64,000 nucleotides of DNA from CAZNUM01 sp964539305. Lineage in GTDB: Bacteria > Fidelibacterota > Marinisomatia > Marinisomatales > TCS55. Of the stretch, positions 33,889-43,500 are shown piece by piece. Numbering within the stretch: position 1 is the first letter of the stretch; each line of letters opens with the position of its first letter. The position numbers and the translations under genes were made by a program. The stretch is taken from contig CAZIIM010000002.1 in assembly GCA_964539305.1 (NCBI GenBank), forward strand, positions 40,623-104,622, read 5' to 3'. The notes under the pieces are model-generated. The model worked only from the letters and a program-made list of their open reading frames with translations. It was not told the DNA's origin and searched no databases.

Positions 33889-35054
33889 CCGCTTTGAAAT
33901 ACTGGATTATTAATGTGGTGGAAACCTGCCTGCGGATGCTGCCAATTCCCACCCGGACAGGATTAATTACCCTTGGAACCCCAGACCGTCATGCACCGGT
34001 GATTCTCACTTGCAATTTTCATCTCACCGTGGCCCGAGTGAAGCGGGCGCTGAAGGGGTTAAATGCCTATCTGTTAGTGGCCAACAGTCGGGGAGTGAAT
34101 GTCTGGTGCGCTGCCACCGGGGGCTTGCTGACCAATCATGATGTTATTTCAGTTCTTAAAACCAGCGGTATTGAGGACAAGGTGGATCACAGAACTGTCA
34201 TCCTGCCTCAGTTGGCGGCCACGGGAATCGAGCGTAAAATGATTCGGAAGAAAACGGGCTGGCGTGGCGTCTGGGGTCCGGTGTACGCGGAGGATATACC
34301 GGAATTCCTCCGGCGGCGGCAGAAGGCTACACCTGAAATGCATCAGGTGGCATTTCCCCTGCTGCAACGCATTGAAATGGCCATAGCCTGGGCATTTCCC
34401 ATCTCCCTGGTGGTGGATGTGATCCTGTGGTTCCTCTGGCGGAGTGCGATTCTACCGGTCACAGCCTTGGTCTGGGGACTGTCCTTTTTTATTTTCCTGA
34501 TGTTTCCTTTCTATGAGCGCTGGTTGAACCCTCGGGCCGAGCGGGTGGGTTTCATCTTTTTTGATTTCGGGAAGGGCGGTTTCCAACTGATTCTTTGGGT
34601 TCTGCTCATGGCTGGAATGGTTATCTACGGCCAGGTTAGTGGAACGGGATCCTGGCCTCTCTACTGGCGGGAAGGGATCGTTTCCCTGGTGGTGGTTCTC
34701 CTGCTGAGCATGGACCTCATGGGCAGCACCCCGGTGTACAAGAGCGGCTTACACTTCGACCGATTGTTGGATGTGGCCCTGGATGAAAGCAAGTGTAAAG
34801 GTGCCGCTTTTTGTGAACAAGTGTGCCCCCGCAGTTGTTATGAAGTGGATCACGTCAAACACCTGGCTGTTCGCCTGCGGGGCAACCTTTGCGTCCAATG
34901 CGGCGCTTGCATTGTCCAGTGTCCCTTTGATGCTCTGCAATTCGAAAGTCCCGATGGGCGGGTGATTACACCGGAAACAGTACGGCGGTTTAAGTTGAAC
35001 ATGATGGGTAAGCGCATGGTGGAAGCTCATAGAGGTGGGACGTTTGAAGGTTGA
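33885..35054 (+). CDS. HgcA-HgcB-like fusion: corrinoid-type domain, four membrane helices, ferredoxin tail
   Basis: 389 residues. Residues ~25-165 resemble HgcA: LTCNFHLTVARVKRAL, RGVNVWCAATGG with Cys75 in the cap-helix position, VDHRTVILPQLAATG and WGPVYAEDIPEFL followed by KATPEM. Four hydrophobic helices follow (about 165-295). The tail is ferredoxin-like: a second cluster motif CVQCGACIVQC (Cys336/339/342/346) is canonical, but the first (CKGAAFCEQVC, Cys304/310/314) has Ala307 where the second Cys is expected. True HgcA has NVWCAAGK; here the Gly-Lys is replaced by Thr-Gly. HgcAB methylates Hg(II) using a corrinoid and a ferredoxin. I infer a related corrinoid or redox role, not mercury methylation. 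Start is GTG. Confidence 0.85.
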   Translation: MTALKYWIINVVETCLRMLPIPTRTGLITLGTPDRHAPVILTCNFHLTVARVKRALKGLNAYLLVANSRGVNVWCAATGGLLTNHDVISVLKTSGIEDKVDHRTVILPQLAATGIERKMIRKKTGWRGVWGPVYAEDIPEFLRRRQKATPEMHQVAFPLLQRIEMAIAWAFPISLVVDVILWFLWRSAILPVTALVWGLSFFIFLMFPFYERWLNPRAERVGFIFFDFGKGGFQLILWVLLMAGMVIYGQVSGTGSWPLYWREGIVSLVVVLLLSMDLMGSTPVYKSGLHFDRLLDVALDESKCKGAAFCEQVCPRSCYEVDHVKHLAVRLRGNLCVQCGACIVQCPFDALQFESPDGRVITPETVRRFKLNMMGKRMVEAHRGGTFEG

Positions 35055-35111
35055 AAATTCCATCGAGCTCGAGGATGTGATTGTAAGAACATTTAGGAAG
35101 GAGTAACACCA

Positions 35112-37697
35112 GTGCGGAACAGACTGTTGACCGATCTAGCGCGTTTTATTAGCGCCAGCCCATGGTGGTCAGGATTGATTTTATTGGTGGTGACGGTGGT
35201 CTTTGGGTTCATGGCGGCCCAGTTGAGACTCTCCACTGCCATGACCAATCTCATGCCTCAGGATGACCCCATGGTGCAAGAATTTGATCGGGTCATGGAG
35301 GAGTTCGCCGGAGCCGCTTCCATGCTTGTCGTAGCCGAAGGTAATGCGGAAACACTGGTTACGTTTGCCGAGCGCGTGGCACCGCAAATTAAGGCCATAA
35401 AAGACTATGTGAAGAAAGTGGATTATAAGCTCCCCCGGGATTTCTTGTCCAAGCACGCCCTCATGCTCATGAAAGCTGAGGATTTGAAGAATAACCACAC
35501 CCTCTTTGAGGATCCCAACGTGGTGGGCTTTCTTAACAATTTGAATAACAGTTTTGAGCGTGAATACACGGGAAAAGGGGGCGGGTCCATTGAAGGGCAG
35601 GAGCAGGAACAGGGAGTAATCCGGTTTATGGATGGTCTGCAGACTTTCCTCACGGATATGGACAGGGCTTTGGACGGAGACGGAGCCACGGCCGGTGTTC
35701 ATGCAGCCGAGGCTATTCTTTACGGTGATCCCTATTACCGCAGTTGGGATCGCCGTATGTTAATAATGCAGATCATTCCCACCTTCGATTTTTTGGAAAT
35801 CGATAAGGATATTGCCGCCACCGACACGGTGGAGATCATCGTAAAACAAGCCGCCCGGGAACTGGGAATTCAAGCCGGCCTTACCGGGATGGTACCCCTA
35901 TCTAGAGATGAAATGGTGGCTGTCTCCAACGATTCTTACATCATTACTTCCATTGCCTTGGTGGGCATTTTAGTGTTGTTTATCGTTGCCTTCAGGATGT
36001 TGGTGAGTCCTTTACTGGCGATTCTAACTTTGATCGTGGGCGTGACTTGGGCAATGGGACTGGCCTGGCCGCTGGTACGAACCCTGAACATGATGACCTC
36101 CATGATGGGCGTTGTGTTGGTGGGGTTGGGCATCGATTTTTCCATTCACATTATTGCCATGTACAGTGAAATGCGCGCCCGGGGAGAAAGTGTTGCGGAG
36201 GCTCTCCGCATTACTTTACAAAAGTCTGGATTAGGTGTTATTACCGGGGGCCTCACCACTGCTGCTGCGTTCCTGACAATGCTGGTCACCCGTACTCAGG
36301 GATATCGGGAATTCGGGCTCACGTTGGGTATGGGCATTATCATGACCATGGTAGCGGCTCTGACGGTACTCCCCACCCTTTTGGTTTTGAAGGAACGGTT
36401 GGGGTTAAAAATGTGGAGGTCATTACGTAAGTCCCCGGCACCGCGGGATATTTCTTATCATTTCTTGGGTCACCGGGCGGTCTGGTTGGCGCGCCATCCC
36501 GGATTGGCTATTGCCGGCATTGTCATCCTGGTTGCTTTTGTGGGCTATCGCGGCGCCCACATTACCATGGATTATAATTATCTGAATATGGAGCCCATTG
36601 GTCTTGAGTCGGTGGAACTGCAGAAGAAGATGATTAAAAAATTAAATCTCAGTGCTGACTATGCCTTCTTGACGACGTCTTCCCTGGAGGAGGCCCATCG
36701 CCTGACCAAAGCGGCCAAGGATATGTCTACGTCCGGTATGGTTCAGTCTATCGTTGACTTTCTCCCCGCCGCGGAGGAACAGGAAAAACGCCGTGAATTT
36801 ATCGGGATTGTCCGTGACTGGCTTGGCAAAACGCCCATCACCTTGGATTTCAACGAGAAACAGCGCCAAAGGTTATTGGAGGAGATCAGTCGCCTGGAGA
36901 TGAACGTTATGGAGGTTCAGGATATGTCTATTCTGGGGGGTCAGGATAAAGTGTATCTCAAAACCGGTTTATTGGTGGGGGTTGTACCTGATACGAGCCT
37001 GGCGGATTTGCAGAAAACGCTGGCAAAGGTGAGCCCCCGGATTTCTACCGGGATTCTATCCCAGCTACGGGAGCGGTTNNNNNNNNNNNNNNNNNNNNNN
37101 NNNNNNNNNNNNNNNNNNNNNNNNNNNNNNNNNNNNNNNNNNNNNNNNNNNNNNNNNNNNNNNNNNNNNNNNNNNNNNATTCCCCCGGTGTGGAAACGGT
37201 TGATTGACCTGTTTGCTGAAGATGGGAAGCTGGCAACAGGGTTGGCCTTGGTGGTGATTTTCTTGATTCTATTGGGGGACTTTAGAACCTTGCGCAAGGC
37301 CTCCCTGGCTTTGGTGCCGTTGGTGATCGGGACCATCTGGATGTTGGGAACCATGGAACTCACAGGGTTGCAAATTACCATGGTGAATATCATGGCCATC
37401 CCATTGATTATCGGGATCGGAATTGATGACGGCGTGCACATAATCCATCGTTATCAGATCGAAGGCCGGGATCAGCACCAGACCGTTTTTGCTTCCACCG
37501 GGCGGGCAATCCTGCTCACCTCACTCACTACCATGCTGGGATTTGGCTCTTTGACTTTCGCTACTTACCGGGGCTTGGGTTCCATGGGGAGCGCATTGTT
37601 CATCGGTGTAGGCACCTGCTTTTTAGCCACCGTTCTGGTTATTCCGGCCGTTATGGGAATCGTAGAGCGGGTGAAAGGGAAAAAAGAAAGTGGTTAA
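35112..37697 (+). CDS. MMPL/RND family exporter (contains a 100-N gap)
   Basis: About 861 codons including the gap. It has the RND layout: an N-terminal helix (SGLILLVVTVVFGFMAA), a large periplasmic domain, a helix bundle with VVLVGLGIDFSIHIIAMYSEM, a second periplasmic domain and a second bundle with IPLIIGIGIDDGVHIIHRY. The GxGxD-type helix motifs are the proton-relay positions of MMPL transporters. Homologues move hopanoids, lipids or other hydrophobic cargo out of the inner membrane. A good RBS (AAGGAG, 35098-35103) supports GTG at 35112. The gap falls in the second periplasmic domain before IPPVWKRL and probably hides only a few residues; its flanks do not overlap. Confidence 0.9.
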   Translation: MRNRLLTDLARFISASPWWSGLILLVVTVVFGFMAAQLRLSTAMTNLMPQDDPMVQEFDRVMEEFAGAASMLVVAEGNAETLVTFAERVAPQIKAIKDYVKKVDYKLPRDFLSKHALMLMKAEDLKNNHTLFEDPNVVGFLNNLNNSFEREYTGKGGGSIEGQEQEQGVIRFMDGLQTFLTDMDRALDGDGATAGVHAAEAILYGDPYYRSWDRRMLIMQIIPTFDFLEIDKDIAATDTVEIIVKQAARELGIQAGLTGMVPLSRDEMVAVSNDSYIITSIALVGILVLFIVAFRMLVSPLLAILTLIVGVTWAMGLAWPLVRTLNMMTSMMGVVLVGLGIDFSIHIIAMYSEMRARGESVAEALRITLQKSGLGVITGGLTTAAAFLTMLVTRTQGYREFGLTLGMGIIMTMVAALTVLPTLLVLKERLGLKMWRSLRKSPAPRDISYHFLGHRAVWLARHPGLAIAGIVILVAFVGYRGAHITMDYNYLNMEPIGLESVELQKKMIKKLNLSADYAFLTTSSLEEAHRLTKAAKDMSTSGMVQSIVDFLPAAEEQEKRREFIGIVRDWLGKTPITLDFNEKQRQRLLEEISRLEMNVMEVQDMSILGGQDKVYLKTGLLVGVVPDTSLADLQKTLAKVSPRISTGILSQLRERXXXXXXXXXXXXXXXXXXXXXXXXXXXXXXXXXXIPPVWKRLIDLFAEDGKLATGLALVVIFLILLGDFRTLRKASLALVPLVIGTIWMLGTMELTGLQITMVNIMAIPLIIGIGIDDGVHIIHRYQIEGRDQHQTVFASTGRAILLTSLTTMLGFGSLTFATYRGLGSMGSALFIGVGTCFLATVLVIPAVMGIVERVKGKKESG
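37079..37178. other. 100-N assembly gap inside the MMPL exporter gene
   Basis: The run has the fixed 100-base length used for scaffold gaps of unknown size. Unlike the gap at 21608, the flanking sequences share no terminal overlap, so bases are truly missing. The reading frame on each side is that of the exporter, and alignment with the usual family pattern suggests roughly ten residues are absent. Confidence 0.9.
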
Positions 37698-37756
37698 GCC
37701 GGGAACTCGAGACACCGGAATGAATGAATTAGTTAAGAAGCTATGAGGAGGTAACC

Positions 37757-38107
37757 ATGCAATTAGATCATTTGTATTATTACCGGTCGAAGGTTGTCTC
37801 CGTGTATGATGGAGACACCTGCCGGGTAGATTTAGACCTTGGGTTTGGTGTTTGGATTCGCAAGGAAAAAATTCGCCTGGCCCGTATTGATGCACCAGAG
37901 CTGAAGGGGTCTGAACGTCCCCGGGGACTGGAGGCCCGTGACTATCTCAGAAAATTGGTGTTGAACAAGAAAATCATTCTACAAACAATAAAGGACCGTA
38001 AGGGTAAGTACGGGCGCTACCTGGGGGAATTGTGGTTGAAGGTGGATGACGACTGGATTAATGTCAATGACCGATTAGTGCAAGTCGGAATGGCTGTCTT
38101 TGTTTAA
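37757..38107 (+). CDS. Thermonuclease (SNase) family nuclease
   Basis: 116 residues, only the SNase OB-fold domain. Active-site elements are present: VVSVYDGDTCRVDLDLGFG (Ca-binding Asp pair), IRLARIDAPELKGSERP (catalytic Arg and Glu) and GKYGRYLGEL (second Arg). No signal peptide is visible, so it may be cytoplasmic. A perfect AGGAGG lies five bases before the ATG. It cleaves DNA or RNA with calcium in known homologues. The class IV aminotransferase gene starts two bases after its stop, so they share a transcript, though no functional link is evident. Confidence 0.88.
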   Translation: MQLDHLYYYRSKVVSVYDGDTCRVDLDLGFGVWIRKEKIRLARIDAPELKGSERPRGLEARDYLRKLVLNKKIILQTIKDRKGKYGRYLGELWLKVDDDWINVNDRLVQVGMAVFV

Positions 38108-38109
38108 TA

Positions 38110-38922
38110 ATGGTAAAAGCGCTCGTTAACTCCGCCTGGAAAGAGGTTCCAGAGGAATCGCTGTTGATTGGCGGCCCTGATTTCGCCTATCCATCCGGAT
38201 TATATGAAACGCTGCGCACAGTGGATTATATCCCCGCATTTTTAGGGGCACACCTGAAGCGCCTGTTTCAGGCCGCCCGTAGAATCGGGGTGAAGCTGGA
38301 ATACACCCAGTCGGAGATTACGCGACAGGTGATTCAGGTCATACATTCCTTTCCGGATCCGAATCAAAGAGTAAGAATTATTGCTGTCCCCGATCAAATT
38401 ATTATTTATACGTCTGCTTTGAATCTGGATACGACGATTTATCGTGGGGTGAATGTGATTTCCTTGCCGGTGCGTCGCCCCACCCCGGAGCTTAAAACAA
38501 CCCAGACGGAATCCAGTCTCCAGGCCTGGTTGAAAGCACAGCAACAAGGTTGTTTTGAAGCATTACTCATTTCAGAGGAGGGGATCGTTTTTGAAGGCAG
38601 CCGCAGCAATGTTTTTTGGGTCAGACAGGGGAATTTATTCACGAAGAAGGCGGGTGTACTCCCGGGAACAACCCGGGAATTAGTTCTCACTAAAGCCAGT
38701 CAGCCCGTATTGTTTTCTGATTTGAACGTTCGTGATTTGGACCGGATTGGTGAGATGTTTTTGACCAACAGCGGCTCCGGGGTTGTGCCGGTGAAAACGA
38801 TTGATGGACACGAGTTGCCGAAGCCTGTCCCGGGTAAGATTACGGCAGTGATCATGGCCCGGTATAATACTTGGCTGGCGGAGGATATCGCGCGATTCAG
38901 AAAAACGACAGCGGTTGATTGA
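38110..38922 (+). CDS. PLP-dependent class IV aminotransferase (branched-chain aminotransferase / aminodeoxychorismate lyase-like)
   Basis: 270 residues of fold-type IV. The Schiff-base Lys is likely in RRPTPELKTTQ. The signature EGSRSNVFWVRQGNLFT and the phosphate-contacting PGTTRELVL are present, as is LTNSGSGVVPVKTIDG near the C-terminus. The short length and FAYPSGLYETLRT opening are compatible with branched-chain or D-amino-acid aminotransferase or with 4-amino-4-deoxychorismate lyase (pabC). The sequence alone does not decide which. Confidence 0.85.
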   Translation: MVKALVNSAWKEVPEESLLIGGPDFAYPSGLYETLRTVDYIPAFLGAHLKRLFQAARRIGVKLEYTQSEITRQVIQVIHSFPDPNQRVRIIAVPDQIIIYTSALNLDTTIYRGVNVISLPVRRPTPELKTTQTESSLQAWLKAQQQGCFEALLISEEGIVFEGSRSNVFWVRQGNLFTKKAGVLPGTTRELVLTKASQPVLFSDLNVRDLDRIGEMFLTNSGSGVVPVKTIDGHELPKPVPGKITAVIMARYNTWLAEDIARFRKTTAVD

Positions 38923-38995
38923 TTTTTCCTCAGTCGTTTCACCATAAGCACCGATCGTGTAAATTCCTGAATCATTATAACCCTTCATTCTGAGT

Positions 38996-39148
38996 ATGGC
39001 CGGTAAAAAACAACCACCGAAATTTCACAAGTCACTGAGACAGAAAACACATCCGATTCCCCCCAAAAAAGTTGAGAAAACGAAAAAAGATTATGACCGG
39101 AAAGCAGAAAAAAGGGCGTTAAAGCGGAGTCTGGAAAAAGAAGAATGA
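38996..39148 (+). CDS. Small Lys-rich basic protein, 50 residues
   Basis: An ATG at 38996 opens a 50-codon frame (MAGKKQPPKFHKSLRQKTH...) ending in TGA at 39148. Roughly one third of the residues are Lys or Arg, concentrated throughout, with a coiled-coil-like charged C-terminus (KRALKRSLEKEE). Its stop overlaps the start of the repeat protein gene by four bases (ATGA), which argues for a real, coupled gene. No strong Shine-Dalgarno is visible. It may bind nucleic acid or ribosomes; this is only inferred from charge. Confidence 0.55.
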   Translation: MAGKKQPPKFHKSLRQKTHPIPPKKVEKTKKDYDRKAEKRALKRSLEKEE

Positions 39149-40335
39149 TACAGCGTTTAATGTTATGTGCTTTACTCGGAGCTGCAGGAAGCGCTCAGGA
39201 TTCTTCCATATTTAAAACTCCACCTCAGGAAAAAACGATGGTAGGGATTTACGGGAATGACCTCGTAGAGACAAATGACGGTGATTATGTCATTGCCGGA
39301 TGGATTAAGTATCAGAGTGTCCGTTATCGGGATCACGACCTATGGCTTTTAAAGTCGGATGCCGAGGGAAATGAGATTTGGCAGCGGCGCCTGGGAGGCA
39401 AGAGTACTGACCGGGCTAACGCCATTATTGAAACGTCGACCGGAAATTTGCTGGTAGCCGGGGAAACCTATTCTTTTGGGAGCGGCACCTACGATGCCTG
39501 GCTCATTATGCTTAATTCTAATGGAGATATTCTTTGGAATCGCACTTACGGCGGTAAAGGAATTGAGCGGGCGTTTGACTTGACGGAGGCATCGGACCAT
39601 GGGTTTGTTTTTACAGGCTTCACCGAATCCCCCGGCCGTGGATCCAGTGACGTTCTCATTATTAAAATAGATTCATCTGGAAACCAGGTATGGAAAAAGA
39701 CCTATGGGGGCAAGGGAATTGACCGCGGTTACAGTATCTGCCGTCTTAATGGAGATGGTTTTGCCATCGCAGGTTATACCACATCCAACTCCAGGGGTGG
39801 ACTGGACATGCTGATTCTGAGAATCGATAAAAAGGGGAACAAACTTTGGGAAACGACCTATGGGGGTAAAGGGGACGATCAGGCCCGATCTATATTGTCT
39901 ATTGGGGATAGCAGCTTTGCCATCACGGGGGGTACCTATTCAGAAGGATCCGGCCTGGAAGACCTAATTTTTCTGAAGTTGGGTCGTACCGGAAAAGTTA
40001 TATCAAAGCAGATTTATGGTGGAAAATTATCGGACAGCGGCCTGGGGATGTCAGAGACAGCCGATGGAGGGTTTATTGTAACCGGATATACAGAATCAGA
40101 GGGGTCCGGATATAAGGATGTGTGGCTCATGAAACTGGACCGGGATGGAAAACAAGAGTGGTCAAGGACATTTGGTGGGCATACTACGGATGAAGCCTAT
40201 GCTGTTGTTCCCACAGACGATGGGGGCTTCGTTTTATCAGGACTTTCCAAGTCCACCGGCTACCGCGAGACGGACGTTTGGGTGATTAAAACGGATTCAA
40301 AAGGCAGTAAAATATGGGATCAAGTGTTTAAATAG
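39145..40335 (+). CDS. Secreted repeat protein, probably a seven-bladed beta-propeller
   Basis: 396 residues with a short signal-like N-terminus (RLMLCALLGAAGSAQ). The chain consists of about seven repeats of ~52 residues built on DGGFVxxGxTxSxGxxxxDVWLxKxDxxGxxxWxxTYGGKGxDR-like units. Clear copies of the closing motif are LWNRTYGGKGIERAF, VWKKTYGGKGIDRGY, LWETTYGGKGDDQAR and EWSRTFGGHTTDEAY. The last unit, IWDQVFK, could close the propeller with the first. Such proteins are common in marine FCB genomes, and their function is unknown. It is coupled to the preceding small basic protein. Confidence 0.8.
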   Translation: MIQRLMLCALLGAAGSAQDSSIFKTPPQEKTMVGIYGNDLVETNDGDYVIAGWIKYQSVRYRDHDLWLLKSDAEGNEIWQRRLGGKSTDRANAIIETSTGNLLVAGETYSFGSGTYDAWLIMLNSNGDILWNRTYGGKGIERAFDLTEASDHGFVFTGFTESPGRGSSDVLIIKIDSSGNQVWKKTYGGKGIDRGYSICRLNGDGFAIAGYTTSNSRGGLDMLILRIDKKGNKLWETTYGGKGDDQARSILSIGDSSFAITGGTYSEGSGLEDLIFLKLGRTGKVISKQIYGGKLSDSGLGMSETADGGFIVTGYTESEGSGYKDVWLMKLDRDGKQEWSRTFGGHTTDEAYAVVPTDDGGFVLSGLSKSTGYRETDVWVIKTDSKGSKIWDQVFK

Positions 40336-40532
40336 AATTTTACGAGGGGATTCGACTGAATCTGTGCTTAATAAAATCGATGTTTTCGAGGGGGGAAGCG
40401 GGTTGTTTTAAATTAAAAAAAATGTTGACAACTCTTAAATCCTCTATGTAGGTTCTGGGGAAGAGGTGAGGGGATCGTCTACCCCCCAAAGACAATTTAT
40501 AGCAATTCATTCACGAAAAAGTGGAGAGACTC
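40336..40532 (+). promoter_or_regulatory. Upstream region of the TonB receptor / secreted protein / PorV-like operon
   Basis: A perfect TTGACA sits at 40425-40430. The best downstream -10 candidate is TAGGTT at 40449, with an 18-base spacer and only three matches, so the promoter is uncertain. An RBS (GGAGAG) lies five bases before the ATG at 40533. No terminator hairpin for the preceding gene is evident. Confidence 0.3.
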
Positions 40533-43500
40533 ATGAAGAGAATAGCGTTGGTACTCCTACTACTTTGCCTGCCTGTAATCGCCTTCGGGCAAACCTCCGG
40601 TAAAATCTCCGGTACCGTCGCGTCGGACGGACAGCCGTTGGCTGGCGCAAACGTTCTAGTCAAAGGAACGACTTATGGTGCTGCTACGGACGAGGATGGC
40701 CGGTATTACATCTTGGATGTTCCGGTGGGGACATACGAGGTTGAGGCACAGTATATTGGGTATAAAAAGTTGGCAATCAGCAATGTGCACGTCAATGCAA
40801 ACCTGACAACCGAGCTGAATTTCAATCTGGAAGTTGCCGCGGTTGAGGGGGAAGAAGTTGAAGTGACAGCTGAACGTCCATTAATTCAGAAAAATGCCAC
40901 AAACTCAACGGCCATTATCGATAAGGAAGTGGTTCGTGCCTTACCTGTCCGTACGGTGGGGGCCATGATTGGCTTGCAGGCTGGTGCTGTCGGGACCAAT
41001 GTTCGCGGTAGCCGGACCAGTGATAATGCTTATTATATTGACGGGGTGTTAATGAGAAACCACTGGACCGGTGGAAACCTGGCTGCTTCTCTTAGTCAGC
41101 AGGGAATGACAGAGATTGCTTTCCAGGCAGGTGGTTTTTCCGCGGAATATGGCGGTGCCAACGGTGGTGTAGTCAATATCGCTACCGCCACAGGGACAGA
41201 GAAAGTGAGTGGTTCATTTGAATACCTCTCTGATCTTGGTTCCTCTTCTCCCGGTTCCAAGCAGAACAAATTATATAGTTATGGGCGGAATCTCTACAAC
41301 TTCTCTGTGGGTGCTCCCATCACCAGCAATATCCGCTTTTTCGGATTGATTGAAAAGGAGAAAAATGAAGATGCCAATCCCTCCTACGCTGCCGCCCCGT
41401 TCATGGATCGGGAAATCCTGACCCAGGCGCAGTTTGAAGCGAAGGGATATGACACACTCTACACCTTGCAGGATGGAGATTATCCTCCGGGCGTCATCTA
41501 TGCCGAACAATTTGTGTTCGATAATCAGACCGACCCTGACAGCTTGACTGCTGGTGTTGCGAAGTACGATACTACTTATGTCTTGGGTTCCAATTATCGC
41601 CGGTTGTACGGGAAAAAACGTTCCGGTGATGATGAGCGGTTTACCTATCAGGGGAATGTGGATATGGACTTCCGCCCCTTCCGGGTGAAACTAGGAATCG
41701 GTGGTTATAACTACATTTCCCATAATTACTCCCACATTCGCCATCTTTTGAGCTGGGATAATTATGGTTATGAATATAATTCAGGTAATCGGTATCTCTA
41801 TGCTAATACGACCTGGAGTCTGAGCTCCAAGTCTTATCTAAAGGCTATTGCCAGCAAAAACTCATACGAACAGTTTTTCTTCAATAACCTTTTTGATCAT
41901 GGAACAAAGGATGATGCGACAAAAGCCAAGTTTGACCAGTATGGAAAACGGAGCACCGATCCCAACTCTCCCAATTACTACTTGAGACGGGACGGCCGTA
42001 ATCCATTGACGGTTCAAGACTTGGTTGGTTTTGCCCGATATGGAACCCGTTATGATGATTATGAGCAACGTTTCCAGGATCAGACCGGGTTACGGCTGGA
42101 TTATGTGAATCAGTACGGGGTCCACGAACTAAAAGCGGGAATGGAATTCTATAAAACCACGATTTACCGCTATCGTATTGCCCAGCCGTTTGAAGTGACA
42201 GAAAAAACGTCGCTCCTAGACGTGGACCACGATGGTATAGTCAGTCTTTCTGAGGTCGGTGACCAGGACGGGGACGGCACAGCTGGAACCCAGGCGGATT
42301 ATGATACCTGGCGGTTCTACACCTATCGTAACGCCTATGTGGATAATCTGGGTTACGATTTATATGGTAAGAAAACCACCAGCGGTAAAACCGGTTCCGA
42401 GCCCGGTAAAGCTGTGGAATCACGTTTTTATTTCCAGGATAAAATCGAGCTGAAGGATGTGGTGGTTCAGGTTGGTTTGTCCTATGAAACCTTTGACGCC
42501 GGAACCAAGGCCCCCGCTGGGAAGTGGGATGCTGATAATGATAAATGGGTTGTGACCAGTGAAGGTACAGCCGAAGGATTCCGGAACGTCTGGCTGGATG
42601 ATACGGGCTGGATCGATAAAACCGGTACTCAGAAGGGTAGTCTGCCCTGGAAAAAAGTTCCCAAACGGACGGCTTTGATGCCCAGGTTAGGATTCTCTTT
42701 CCCGGTGACAGATCAAACGGTATTCCGGGCAAACTATGGAGTTTACTGGCAAGCGCCACCGCTCCAGAATGTTTATTTGACGGATGCAGGGTTTACGGCC
42801 AATCTGACCCAGGGGAACATGACTGTTTCCGAAAACCCGGCTCTGAAACCGGAGCGGACTACTTCTTATGAAGTGGGTATTTCCCAGCAAATCGGTCAGT
42901 ATGCAGCCTTAGATATCGCTGGTTACTATAAAGAATCCCGCGATTATCTGATGTTAAAGAACCACGAAGTCATTGATGGACAGCATGCTCTGAAGAATGG
43001 ATCCAATTACACCTACGCCCAGTATATGAATGGTGACTATGGTGTAACCCAAGGTTTCAGCTTCAGTTTGTCCATGCGTCGGATGAAAGGAATCCTGGGT
43101 CAGGTGAATTACACCTACATGAACGCCCGGGGAACCGGTTCCGGTGCTAATGATAACTTTGACATCGCCTGGACAGGTGACACCTACCCAACCACGATTA
43201 ACCGTCTGTCCTATGACCAGACCCATACCGGTTCTGTGATTCTGGACTATCGGAATCCCATGGGCTTCGGTGTGAACGCTGTTTACACATTTGGTAGCGG
43301 CCATGCCTATACTCCAACGACTGTACAGAGTGAAGTATTCGGGCGCGGTTGGGATATTCCGACAGCGGCGATCAACTCCGGTGACTTGCCTTGGGTAGCC
43401 CGTTTAGATCTGCGGGCCGATTATAACCTGAAAGTTGCTGGCGTAAACCTAAACCTCTATCTCCTGGTACAGAATGCGTTCAACAGACAGAATGTCACTT

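Noticed and set aside
33885..35054. Straight call of mercury methylation (hgcA/hgcB)
   Set aside because: The cap helix lacks the Gly-Lys that follows NVWCAA in methylators, the ferredoxin lacks a Cys and the C-terminal Cys pair, and the genes are fused. Only homology is supported.
37079..37178. Second gap as a false gap like the one at 21608
   Set aside because: The two ends share no terminal overlap, so there is no basis for merging them.
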